Shown here piece by piece: positions 46,801-58,495 of a DNA stretch of 64,000 nucleotides (within the stretch, counting starts at the first letter, position 1; each line of letters begins with the position of its first letter). The stretch is from positions 151,460,197 through 151,524,196 of the forward strand of contig CM060924.1 in the NCBI GenBank assembly GCA_030737875.1, read 5' to 3'. A model generated the notes under the pieces. That model was not told the origin of the DNA. It did not search any database and worked only from the letters and a program-made list of their open reading frames with translations. The stretch comes from Allium sativum (Eukaryota > Streptophyta > Magnoliopsida > Asparagales > Amaryllidaceae). The position numbers and the translations under genes are program-made.

Positions 46801-48152
46801 CGGTTTCGTTCAGACCCAGAACGGACTTGTAAATGGACTGTGTGTCCGACATTGGAATTTGTTCTGTGTGATTGATAGCTATCAGTTGCACGGTATGAAT
46901 GGCCTGTGTGGCATGCTAAGATGCAGTGATCAGGGCTTCTGTTGAAAAGCAAAGTCTTGTGGTGATCATCAAAGCACCGCCTGTGTGGCGTAGCTTTGTG
47001 TATAACGTAAATTCGCGAGCCTCACACCCCGGTATGAACCAAAAACGGGAGGAAGGACCTCAGGGAGGACATGCGTTTCTTTCTAGCTAGGGTGGTGTCA
47101 GTGACCTACCAGCCCTGACATTTATATACTTTTCACCTATGTGGTTGTTGCTGTTGCGAGGCGCCTCGGTTTGATCGGACGATCCGGGTCCGATGGAGTC
47201 ATTCGTTGGCTCGTTGACGCCCCAAAGGGCGGGGAAACGTATTGTTCAGGAATTTTAATCCACATCGGTGGACCGGCCCTGTCGCTCCTAGGGTCACTCG
47301 AGCTCTGATCCTGAGACACGGGCTAGAGCGTCTCGAATTCGGTAAGGACTATCTTTTGCCTTGGTTCATGACGGAAATCCAATTTCCAAATACGACATCG
47401 TGCGGTTTTGATTGTATATAGATATGGCGACATGATATATGGTACCCATGCCGTCTATGATTGATAGTTATGATTGAAATTGTTTTCGAAACATATAAGC
47501 ACTAGCAATAATATCAATTGCCTTTGTTTTATTCGTATCAATCATATTTTGGCCATTATAAGGTAAAACTCTATCCTCCGGTTTGCGTTGCATTGTGTGA
47601 TGGGAACTGAGTCTTATAATGGCTTCATTTTTATAAAAAGCATAGCGATGTTTAAAAGAAAGATTTGTTTTAATGCACTGGCAATCCAATGGAGTAAACC
47701 CGTTCCACGAAAGTGGCGTGGTCCTGTGATTAGCCAAAATATATGTGTTGGGTAGATTTCTCATACCAGTCCCATGACTGACTCGTAGTTTGTTTCACTC
47801 TCAAACACGGGTGCCCCTTTTTCTACACGGGCAGCCTTGTATTCAGGTTTAGCTGGTTCTTTCTGGATAGCTGGAGCTGAAGATGGATTCTATCATTTAT
47901 TTCTTTTTATGCTAATCAGCTCCTATTGTACATATTTTGTTTATTTCCGCTGTAGGCATTTATGTATAGCTGAACTGTATTTGTACTAAGTAAGATCCTG
48001 TATACTATGTAACTCTGATGATTGCTTTTATCCAGTATATTTTGTTGTTCATTCTGGTGTATTTATTTAATTCTGTTCTGCTATTATATGTTTCTGTGTT
48101 ATATTCCAAAGATAACCTTGTTTCCGTGAGAACGGGAAATCGGGTCGTCACA
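41563..48152 (+). repeat. 3' giant LTR of the chromovirus
   Basis: Nearly identical to the 5' LTR in content and order: C-run 42480-42493, donor 42619-42620, 34-bp array about 43333-43590, 129-bp array about 44168-45205, acceptor 45589-45590, shared block 45591-45817. The clearest differences are a much longer TA microsatellite (43801-43849 versus about 32510-32541) and CAAG instead of CATG before the donor. Confidence 0.93.
43748..43849 (+). repeat. TA microsatellites in the 3' LTR
   Basis: Two TA runs, about 43748-43776 and 43801-43849. Both are longer than their partners in the 5' LTR. They changed after insertion, because the LTRs were identical at that time. Confidence 0.9.
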
Positions 48153-49085
48153 GCAGCATGGCTATGTAGGTCGCACCTATTAGGGTGTATAATCACATGA
48201 TCTAGAGTTTCATTTACTTCTAAAAAATCTATTGTCGATGTTGTCCCATTCGGAAAACGGTTGTCGATCCCAACCGTTGGTGATATACATTCGATACACT
48301 CAAGCAAAATGAGTGGTCGGTCATGTGTAGCCGGGTTGCAAGATGTTTTTGTCGAACCCAGTGTATTCCTCTCTAGAGGTACACTAGCGAAAGGTGGTTC
48401 CATACCTTGTCATAGTTGGAAATCCATTACCCAATACGTGCTTTCGGTTTTGATTGTATACTATATATGTAGAACGTGAGATGAAAGCGTTTCTGCTAGA
48501 TGATTATTATATTGTGGTTGATACACATTATTATTATATCAAAAGGTTTTTGATATAAAGATATTTTGGATTCTCATAAGGGAAAAACCCGTTCCGTTAT
48601 ACGGCGTTGTCTTATGAGATATCGTTTAATTGTTCAAACTGTTTTAAACTATTTTACTCATACCAGTCCCATGACTGACCCGAAGTTTATTTTGTTTTGT
48701 TTTCCCTAAACTTTTGGGTGCCCAATTTTGTATGGGTAGTCAAGTAGTCGGGATTTACAGATACTTGAAGAGCTGGAGCAGGAGGCTTCAGGATTATATA
48801 GCTATAGTTATTTCCGCTATGTTGTAAGCGTTGTACTCTGATAATGTTAGTGTATACATATACTGATTTATTTCAAGGATATATTATCTATTATATGTTG
48901 TTCGTTCCGCTGTGAGATTCGTGTTACTCTGATGTTGTATCTTCTTCTTCTTCTATACTAAGTTTCTATCTTATCTTTCCTCACCCTCTAATTTCTTTCA
49001 TTAACTACTGGTATTTTCGATCCTTGGATGTTCAATATGTGTTGTATATCGGATAACCAAGATCGCCTTTTTCCGGGTCATTACA
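48153..49085 (+). mobile_element. right end of the old plus-strand host LTR
   Basis: The piece starts with duplication GCAGC and ends ...TTTTTCCGGGTCATTACA, an LTR terminus like GGTCGTCACA of the chromovirus. The stretch TCATACCAGTCCCATGACTG (about 48659-48678) with the following GGGTGCCC word recurs at the same relative place in the chromovirus LTR (47761). It is thus a related but distinct family. No coding sequence is present. Confidence 0.75.
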
Positions 49086-51710
49086 CTGTTCCCCATCGTC
49101 CACAGACCATGGACGACTTGTTTGCTTTGATTGTTTGGTTGATTGGATTATTTGGTTGAGTTTGGTTTAGAAAATGAAACGAATTGATGTAATTTGGTTT
49201 GGTTATGACGTGCGCCATTATGAGGCGAGGGATAAGGCTAGACCATATCCCGGTACTAGTATCGCGCCGTTATGCCTCCGAAATTTTCTAAAATATGTTA
49301 GAAAAATATAACTATCATTTTTATTAGATAAGTGAATAAAATAAAATATTCATTTACAAATCTGACGATTTGTTAGTGTACACTCATTTGACTGATATGG
49401 ATTGGGGCGATAAATTTTACACATCGCCCAACTTCACAAATAATATTATGTATTTGTTGGTTGAAACCCCACACGGGTGTTGGGATGACATTGACGTACA
49501 CTAGCCCCAATTGTGTAGTTGTGTGTCGATCGATTGGTTGACAAGATGTTGTAAGCGTTAAATATTTATATTCAATGCATATGCAGTGTAGAATGCACTC
49601 TAGTTGATAGATGATTATTTATCACTATTGTTGTATACATGTGTCTATGAAATCCATATAAATCACTTTATATGGTAATTGGCTGTGTCTGATTCCAATT
49701 CAGAACTGAAGAATATTTTAAAATAAAGAATATTTTAAAATAACGAATATTTTAAAATAATATTCTTTAAATAATTAAAATCTGATTTTGATGTCCAATT
49801 TTGGATGGACACGAACTATTGAAATATATTAAGCCGTGTTGATTAGAAATGCGCCATTTTGACGCGAACAATATTTATATCGATTATGCTCGCTTTTATA
49901 ATGAATATAGAAAAGGAAGTGATTTCAAAATCTAATATTTTGAAAATATTATCATTTATATATTAATGATGTAGAATATTCAATTTTGATTTAAAATTGA
50001 AAATGAAGTTGAATTCATTTTTAAAACGAAGTTAAAATGATATATAAAATACGTTTTGAATTGAAATTGACGAAATATATATAAAATATATATTATATAT
50101 ATTTAATGGCCTGATTAGAACGCGTCGCGCCGCGATTGTTCGCGAATTTCGACCATTGACTTCAAATTGATATTACGGGAGATCCGACCGTCGTATTCTC
50201 CTGAAACCGGAACCGTTGCGTTCGTATCGAAAAGAGCTTTCCAACGGACATAAAAGATTTGAAATCTAACGGGTGATTTGGAATTATGTCCAAATAAAAT
50301 TTGGAAAAGGTCGTTGTAAGTGGAGTTCGATGACCGTATGTGGAAATCGACTGTACGGGCCCTGATAAAATTATTAAAAATATCAATAATTTGTCTAAAA
50401 TCATAATAAATGATTTGAAAAGAGTTGGAATGAAAAATTCCACATTTGTAAAGATAAAAATATATTTTTATCAAATGAACTAGTTATTAACTAGAATTGA
50501 AATCCAATATTTTTAAATAAATAAAATGGGTTGAGAATGGGTTTTAATATAACCAGAATTTCCAGTATAAAAATTGGAAGGTATTTGAATAGAAATTATC
50601 TTCGGAATATTTCGATATTGGATTCCGTGATTATACGGATATCGTGGAGGAATTTGAAAGATATATATATATATATATATATATTGTTATTCCAATACGA
50701 TATTCGTTGGTTTCAGAATTTGGTATTGAATATAAGCCGATATATTTTCTATTTAGAGCCTTGTTTTTAATATCGAATTGGATGTTGGGTTTATCATGAG
50801 TGGTATCTTTAATAATACTGTTCCTAAACCCAATGGAGTTAAGAAAATTAGAAACTAACTGGAGATTAGCTAAGTTGAGTGGTTTCCTGGGTATTAATCT
50901 GATATTGGTTTCGGCCTTCGGGGTTATTACTTAGGGAATTATTCTCTTACTAATTTACAGTTAGAGACTGATGGAATGTGAATTGGGTTTATCGTGAACA
51001 GTGTTTTAAACGACATTCGTACTTTAACCCGATTAACAGTGAAATGTGATTTAGAATTTATATATCTTTTTATTTCGATTTAATGGAAATTTTCCAAAGA
51101 AAAGTTTTCTAATATATAAATTGGAATGCAATGGAATTCGATTTGGTATTAATCGAAGTGAGCTTCTGTGGAGGAAGACCGCTACTATATATGGAATCTA
51201 AAGTGCCTTTTCATTATTCCATTTATATTATGGGTTGGATACGGGAGTTTATATCAGTTATGTATATATATTGATCTGTTTTCCGTGAAGATTCCATAAT
51301 TAATGGAATAAGAATTGGGTTTGTCATGAATGGTATCTTTAAAAATACTGTTCTTAAACCCAACGGAGTTAAGAAAATTAGAAACTAACTGGAGATTAGC
51401 TAAGTTGAGTGGTTTCCTGGGTATTGACCTGATGTTGGTTTCAGCCTTTGGGGTTAATGCTTAAGGAATTGTTCTCTTACTAATTTAAGGTTGGAGACTG
51501 ATGAATGGAATGTGATTTTGGGTTTATCGTGAACTGTGTTTTAAATGACATTGGTTCTTTAACACAGTTAAAGATAGGATATATAAAGGAAGATTAAAGA
51601 ATAAATTTAAAAGAATTTATCTTTGATAAAATTAATGGGAACCTTTCCCTGATGATGTAAATATTTGAATAAAACAATATTCTGGATTGGAATGAGGCGT
51701 ATGTTGTGTT
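49086..51710 (+). mobile_element. older plus-strand giant LTR, left piece
   Basis: From CCCCATCGTCCACAGACCAT onwards it matches, in opposite orientation, the middle of the minus-strand giant LTRs (about 11510 down to 9150). Examples are the GCGCCGTTATGCCTCCGAAA segment and two CCCCGAAGG blocks (cores 50916-50925 and 51446-51455, sense CTTCGGGGTT and CTTTGGGGTT). The part upstream of the host LTR insertion is not seen. If the host LTR inserted here, CTGTT at 49086-49090 would be its right duplication. The piece ends at duplication GTGTT (51706-51710). Confidence 0.8.
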
Positions 51711-52027
51711 TGTAACGTCCCGCCTTTTTGATCGCTTCAAATTGGTATTTAAACCAACTTAAAACGTTCAAATCGACGGATCATTATTTGGCTTACAAAG
51801 TTTAAAAGTAGAATCAACACAGAATAAATAAATAACATAACCCCGAACAGCAAAACACACTTTATTATATAACTAGATTCTGTGATACAATATTTTCCAT
51901 ACAGCTGTTTTAAACGAAAATTTGAATACAAGAAAAAATTACTGTTTTAAAACATCAGAGTCTGCCGTCTTCTGGAATCCCCAGCTTCACCGATCTTCGA
52001 ATCCTGACTGAAATCTTTAAAATATGA

Positions 52028-52052
52028 AATGCTCGGATCTGACCCGAGCATT
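52028..52052. other. 9-bp-arm hairpin near the LTR end
   Basis: AATGCTCGG, loop ATCTGAC, CCGAGCATT: perfect arms. The right LTR has AATGCTCGG / CCGAGCGTT at about 58811-58835, one base changed so that a wobble pair remains possible on one strand. Confidence 0.7.
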
Positions 52053-54522
52053 CCATGCAAAAACAAAAAAGCACTCGGGTCAGGATTAATCATTGTTCAA
52101 GTAAATTAACTTCAATATAAACTGAAATGTAACAGTTAATCCCAACATCGATGTCATATATAAAATAAACAGTGGTGGTATATGTTCATATCAGTGTATC
52201 TACACCAAGTGCAGTATCTATTCGTATCAGTGTATTTCCGGGAACAACAGTCACGGAACCTGCACATACACACGTGTACATATACACGTGTGCATTGCCT
52301 TGCCGTCCGAAACCAGGATATAACAAAATACAGGTATGTGAAATATAAGGCAGCATGTGTTAGAGAGACAGACTTGTTCAGGGGAGTGCATCTACAAGAC
52401 ATGCATTTCAATAAAATACTTAAAAAAAAAACAATGCATTCACTATATTCTCAAATCAAATGCCACATTACAGGTTTGTACATGGAAGGCTACACCCTCA
52501 TATTAGAAAAGAGCACATGGAACATCAAGCTGGAATCAAACATACGAAATTAAGATTGGCATATGATGACAGTAACTCGGATATTCATAAATGGAAGTAG
52601 CAAGGTCACCACAATGAAGCTTAGTGAATTAATCTGAGTGCATGTTCACAATGTAAATTTTCAGAAATAAAGGTCACTATAATGAAGCTCAATGAATTCA
52701 AAAATAAAGGTCACCCAAAATGAAGTAACCCGGATTCTTTTGTGGTCAGTACATGTTCAGGTATTCAAGGTAAAGCTAGGCGAGAAAATAATACATAAGA
52801 CAAACACCTGTGCATACATCTTATATAATCCTAGTGCGCGTGTGCATCATGCTAAACGCAGGGAAGCTCAGTGCATGCATATCCAAGTGCATATACATTT
52901 ATATTGGAAAAAATATATATAAAGACTAGGAAGCTAAAGAGTTTTTATGGCGCAAATCCGAAAGTGCAGGTCATATCGTGATTCATGGTTACAAACAGTA
53001 AACCTTGCATTCCAAGAATTAAACAACTTAAGTTATATATATATATACTAACATTGTCGCATTCATTGACACCCTTTGATTTTCTAGATTTCTAAATATG
53101 AATGCTACTCACACTGCCACTAGACTGGAGGGTAAATATAAGTTAACAACAACTATACAAATTGCAGTAAATTTGAAACGAACAGGAAAATAAAATCTAT
53201 ACTAGTTAAGAGTCATGTACTGGATGATAACTAGACTGGAAACCAGTTAAAATGGAAAATCAAAATGAAAAGAAATATGGTAATCATGGAAATGCAAACG
53301 TGTATACAAGCATGCTCAATAAAAGCAGACTGATTATTGAAATGGCTTTAATATGTGGTGATACTAAACTAAGAGCTTGTATGATACCATAAATCAAGGT
53401 CAACAGTCACACGAGGTTTGTCACAGAACCATGGCACAAGCAAGGAAATCGGATAATTTATTTGTTTGGACCTATGGACAGAAATCTAAAATTTAGATGC
53501 CAACCGATTCTAAACATTGACTAATGATTTCTATCACATATCGGTAGTTAATAATGTAAAAGTTGCCTATTAACACAATACTCAGGTTACTGATTTTTTA
53601 TAGTAAACAAGGTGGTGAAAATACTTCTATTTTTTTTATTTAAGCAAACATACAGGTTTCAAGACCTTTTACATTGGCTTAAACAAGCTCGATCAACTCG
53701 GATATATAACATTATATAATCAGTAGCAACCAATGAATAAATAGATTTGAATCAAAAAATATGATTTTGAGGAAAAACAGAATTTGGGTTTACTCATAGT
53801 ATAGATGCTACTGTGTTGGTTTACTGTCATTCTAATGTTTTCCAGTTCTAAAATGGACAAGTAACTCTATTGCTACGCAGACAATAGTTTTGTAATTTTT
53901 TCTTCAGATCATTAAAAAATGAAGCCACAGCTCACCATAACTTTTGCATATTACTACACTCACCCTTATCTACATGTACATATATACAGTTTAGTTACAT
54001 ACTTCAAAATTTCCTTAAATGAAATCACAATGCCAACATATGCCTTCTTCTCAAACAAAGTTGGACAAGGGATTTCCTACAGGTTACTATATGGCAAATC
54101 ACAGACAATAAAATGGGAAATCAAGTTTTCGAATGAACCAACATTTAATTACCTATTAGCATGCAAATAGGTAAACATATTAGCATGCAAATCACCTACA
54201 ATGAAATAGGAAATCGGGTTCCTTAGTTTAAGTTCCGGTTTGTTATTACTCACAACATAATATCATAGTGAGACACTCCAGGTTTCTACATATGTATTTC
54301 AGATTGGGTATTTTTTTTCTTTTTATATTTTTTCTTCTTCATTTTTTTTCTTCATTCCAGAAATCGAAGGAGCGTTACACAAATTCTAAAATCAAATGGG
54401 GGTTTTCGCAATTCAAATCAAGGCAACCATCACGCGCAAATCAGTCAACAACAGACCCAAAATCTCTATTGAACTCAATTTTATACCGAAGATATATTAC
54501 TTGAAATAGTGATTAATCAACC

Positions 54523-54540
54523 GTGAGTATAAATACTCAC
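54523..54540. other. inverted repeat carrying a donor on both strands
   Basis: GTGAGTA-TAAA-TACTCAC: both strands read the donor GTGAGTA. The copy at 61323-61340 is identical. Confidence 0.7.
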
Positions 54541-54780
54541 CTTACGGCCGTATGAGGGAGCGGGCGGCTTCAACCAATGGTGCTCACGGAGGGAAGAGCG
54601 ACGAACTCAATTGAGGCGCGATGGTGCTCTCAAGGTTGACGAAGAGAGGAGCGATGCAAGGCTGAAAAGACGGTAGCTGAAGTTGCGGTGGCCATTGATG
54701 TGAATTAGGGGAAAAAGATCCGATTTTTATTGTCCGAAGAAATGGAAAAGGGACCATTCTTTTATAAAGGCAAAAACTGT
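54541..54780 (-). promoter_or_regulatory. promoter and gene-like first exon with consensus splice donor
   Basis: In sense direction CCTTTATAAAAGAATGG (TATA box) is followed by a GC-rich leader of about 200 bases that ends ACGGCCGTAAG|GTGAGTATT, a textbook plant donor. The GT is at 54540-54539. The right LTR repeats this at 61339-61570. This supports a transcript start in the LTR followed by a long intron. Confidence 0.6.
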
Positions 54781-55430
54781 GGTTACCATGTTTCCGTGGT
54801 GGCCAAGGAACTGATTGTGTGCGTAGGAAGGAACATACGCTTTATTTTATTTACGTATGTACGATTCCCTACTCTCTACCGCAAATTATGTTGATGGTTT
54901 ATTTTTGAACTACCCCAAATGAACTATAATCGTGACGAAATTTTACATCCCGTCACGCCTCGTCATTCTGAACCCAATAAAATTATTCTAATTGTAAACC
55001 GACTTTATATGTATACAACATTATTTAAAATTTTAAAATATTTATCGATTCACTGATTTTATTTTGCTTGCCCATAAAACAACTTTTGTTCGATCCCATA
55101 TTTATAACATTAAATTTCAATTTCTGTTATATATACAAATATACACATATCTGAGCCAACACATATATTTAAACAAATAAATTCTCCAATTTATTTAACG
55201 TCAATAACATCGATTATTATTTTAATTTAAGCATTTTAAATTAACCAATTGAAATCCCATTCGAATATTCAACAGCAAATATTTGATTCCAACCACCCAT
55301 TCCGGATTCAATCCATACACACAACCATAATTTTGATTTTTAATCCGAGTATCAATAAAAATTTATTATTAATAGATAAATGTCTGCTTAATTTCATATT
55401 CTAATTGTCGGAATTTCTAGGATGTTACAT

Positions 55431-55443
55431 TCATCCCCATTTA
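55431..55443 (-). promoter_or_regulatory. polypurine tract of the 51711-62221 element
   Basis: In sense direction AAATGGGGATGA, preceded by GACGAAAAGTTTT as in the giant-LTR elements, directly before the 3' LTR. Confidence 0.85.
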
Positions 55444-56270
55444 AAACTTTTCGTCCTAAAAAAGGAGGGATCGTTATAATTATACCAATGTATCCCTTTA
55501 ATTTCCATACTCGTATAAAAATTTACGTCAACTAAATTAAATATCAATATTTAAGTCATCACTCAAATCAATTAACTTGGAAAAATCAATTTTCCTTTCT
55601 TGATTTTGATCACAGTTTCGTTATCTTCCCAATCAGGATTTATCTACTCTCATGCTTTTTAAATTACATTCAACTTTTCTTAGATCAATTTCCATCTCAA
55701 ACTATTTTGAGATATCTCCAATCAAATCTTCTAAGAGATTCAAAATCGTACGATTTCTTTTCAAAATCAATTTGTTAATGTTTACTTATTCATCGATACC
55801 CTTCTTTTGATCCAAGTTTAACTCAGTCATTTTACGATTCATTTAATCGTTCTCAACACTTATTGAAGAGTGTAAGTAACATCTCATTTTCAAGTCACAA
55901 ATTTTGACTTGAATTTATTTTGGGAAAATCCAAAATCTTTTATATAACACGAAATTCGTGTAGAAAATACTTATGTTATTACTCCAAAGCTGTAGAATTG
56001 AAAGTACTTCAAAATCCTTTTCATTAACTTATCAAATTAGGTGTATTTTAATTTCAATTTATTTATTTGGAAAATTTTGATAACCCGAATTTTGACAAGT
56101 CTATTGTCGTTCTCACAGATGTTAGGCATACGCTGGCCAGGCGTACGAATAAATTCTTCAAGCACTAAATATTCTTGCTTCAACCCCCAGTAAAAATATT
56201 TCAAAAATTCTTTTAAAACAGATATGGAAAGTACCAATGTGATATTGATGTTGATTGTTCATGAATTGCA

Positions 56271-56960
56271 GATACACAATGGTTTCGTCTGGATCCCCAG
56301 AAAACATCCGTACCGGTAGGAAATCACTTCCCTGTGAATTCCGTCATGGACAGATCAACAGAGGATATTTTAAGAATCAAAAGACATTTTTAGGTCACTG
56401 AGCATTGATTGTTCTGTCTCAAAATCATGGAAACAAATCAAGGAATTATGAAGATACTTCAAGTCACGAGAACAAAACAAGTCCTAAAGACAAATCAGGT
56501 CACGAAGACCAATCAAGTCACGAAGACTAACAGCTGCATCAAACAGGTGGCTCACAATCACTAAGATATCTCACATTGCATGGTTCCATTCTACCTTTAG
56601 TAACTCTTGTGGTTACATCTCTTTCACTTGTAGATATGCCATGGGGACCACAGGTACACAATGGTTACGCCTGATTCCCTCAGGAAACATCCATACCCGT
56701 AAGCTTTCACAGCTCTACGGATTACGCCCTTATCATGATTGTAGATCGCAGTAGACTCAATGGTTATGCTTGTTTCCACCAAGAAACATCCATCCACCGT
56801 AGGCTATCTGCAGCCCTACGAATTTCGCCACACGGTCGAATTCCAACGACTCTAGATCGCATCGATCACAATGATTACGCCTGATTCCCTCAGGAAACAT
56901 CCGACCACCGTAGGCTATCTGCAGCCCTGCGGATTACGCTAGCAGTCGTGCTCAATGGCA
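56271..56960 (-). repeat. degenerate ~110-bp repeat
   Basis: Four units share, on the plus strand, CACAATGGTTACGCCTGATT, CAGGAAACATCC, CCGTAGGCTATCTGCAGCCC and GGATTACGC. The first unit (56271-56360) is the most diverged and is separated from the other three. Confidence 0.75.
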
Positions 56961-57489
56961 ACTCATGAGTTTTATGTCCGGACAACCTACCGCCACCAGC
57001 AGCCTATTTCAGCTAAGCTCGAAATTCCAAGGAGAAGGATGGTACTTCCCTTATCTTGCTATAAAAACATATAGTACTTTATTTCATAAATCATACTTAT
57101 GCCATTTACATAAGATTTTCTTCCCAAATCATATTCCAAACATCTTGTTCTTATATAAATTCTGTTATATAAGATCAAATCGATTATCTTCCAAATCAAA
57201 AAAAATTCAATTTCACCAAATTCTCACACAAGTTTTCGGAACTTCTATTTCTAACATCGAATATCCTCACATTCCGTTCTAATTTCGGAACTCTAGTTTC
57301 ATGTCTTAATCAACACAGCTTTTGGATACCTTTTCAACTCAGATTTTTGAATTCATAGGTTATAAACCAAATTTTCTTTCAAATTCCAATTATTAAATTC
57401 GTCGCTTTAACTCAAATCTCTGTGCCCCAAAATCTCAGAATTTTTTTCTTCTTATCACAAAATTTTCCTTAACGCAATATCATTCCTTC

Positions 57490-57620
57490 ACATTTACATC
57501 CTCCGACTGAAAATTAACAAGCGAACAACTTTCCAAGTATCAACCCCGAAGGCCGAAACCAACATCAGACCAACACTCAAAAAGTCATCCAACTTGACTA
57601 ATCTCCGGTTAATTTCCAAT
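57490..57620 (-). repeat. copy of the shared CCCCGAAGGCCGAAACC block
   Basis: The plus strand reads CAACCCCGAAGGCCGAAACC (57541-57560), then AACATCAGACCAACACTC. Flanking words also correspond: upstream a GACTGAAAATTAACAAGCGA stretch matches AACTGTAAATCAGTAAGAGA, and downstream TCTCCGGTTAATTTCC matches TCCCCAGTCAGTTCCTAA. Homology thus extends over about 100 bp. Confidence 0.85.
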
Positions 57621-58481
57621 TTCGTTCACAAAATTTTTGCTTTCAAACATTATTTACTTCTAAAAAGTAAATATTATTTCTTTTATCGAACTCTGAACTC
57701 GTTTCGTCAAATTAATTTTGATTTCATTCAAATATTGGTTTAAATCTCTTTAAAATCTCCATTCATATTTTGCTTCATCTCATTTAAGATTTGCCTCAAT
57801 TATAATTCTCGTTTACCATGCTTATAACTCACTATCGAACTCATATATTAGATTACACATTATTGGTTTGAAACCAATAATGATTTATCACGTCGCGTTC
57901 CGCATAATCCAAATAAATTAGTACTAAAATTTGACACTACAAAATTCCAATTATTACCTTCTTCATTTAAATTTCATATTTTGAATGTCGAAATAAAGTT
58001 CCTCATTTCATCTTTGAAATGATTTCAAAATTTCTCTTCTTCATTCAAATTCCATCTGAATTCTTATTTTAATATATTTCAGTTATCTTTGATTTGCTAA
58101 AATACACGATTAGAGAGATCAATTCGTCAACTTTCTTATGCTTATCCTCTTTTTATATTATTCGACAATGGATTCAAGACTCAAATCTAAGTAAACTTCC
58201 TCTATTTTTATATTATTCGACCATGGATTAAATACTCAAATCTAAGTAAATTTATCGAAGAAAGGCTCTCACAGACCTGGATTCGAAGACTTCTGAAGAC
58301 TGGGGATTCCGAACAGAATTTTCAAAATAAATTTTCCGCTGTATTGGCTCAAAATATTAATCTTCAATATATATATAATATGTATTTTCCAAAATTACTT
58401 TCCTTTCAAGAATTATTTTCAAAACTTTTATTTTCAAAATCCGCTTTTAAACCCAATAGGCTATGCTTTGAATAAACCAAA

Positions 58482-58493
58482 GCTCTGATACCA
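58482..58493 (-). promoter_or_regulatory. primer-binding site of the 51711-62221 element
   Basis: On the minus strand TGGTATCAGAGC, two bases from the 5' LTR end. Confidence 0.95.
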
Positions 58494-58495
58494 AC

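Larger units (their letters stand above)
30275..48152 (+). mobile_element. Ty3/gypsy chromovirus with giant LTRs (Tekay/Del-like), recently inserted but defective
   Basis: LTRs of 6,571 bp (30275-36845) and 6,590 bp (41563-48152) flank a 4,717-bp interior holding gag, protease, RT, RNase H, integrase and chromodomain. The duplication is GCAGC (30270-30274 and 48153-48157). LTR ends are TGTAACGACC...GGTCGTCACA. The first LTR mismatch I see is at about base 289 (30563 versus 41851), so insertion is recent. Chromodomain and integrase C-terminus resemble the plant Tekay/Del lineage; that assignment rests on general family knowledge and was not tested. Pol has a stop, a frameshift and a catalytic-residue change. 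Confidence 0.95.
51711..55429 (-). repeat. 3' LTR of the 51711-62221 element
   Basis: In sense order from 55429: AT-rich U3, TATA box (54778-54771), GC-rich exon zone (about 54745-54541), donor GTGAGT (54540-54535), a long AT-rich part, and a hairpin (52028-52052) near the LTR 3' end. Several short open frames here are not supported as genes. Confidence 0.9.
55430..58495 (-). other. non-coding interior of the 51711-62221 element
   Basis: No gag or pol motif is recognisable in any frame. It contains a degenerate repeat of about 110 bp (units near 56271, 56651, 56756 and 56866, with GGAAACATCC and GCAGCCCT words), a short AAGTCACGAAGAC-type repeat (56455-56530) and one copy of the shared CCCCGAAGG block (57490-57620). 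Confidence 0.8.

Noticed and set aside
54268..54504. Plus-strand short frames in the 3.7-kb LTR
   Set aside because: Antisense to the element, not preserved in frame in the other LTR.
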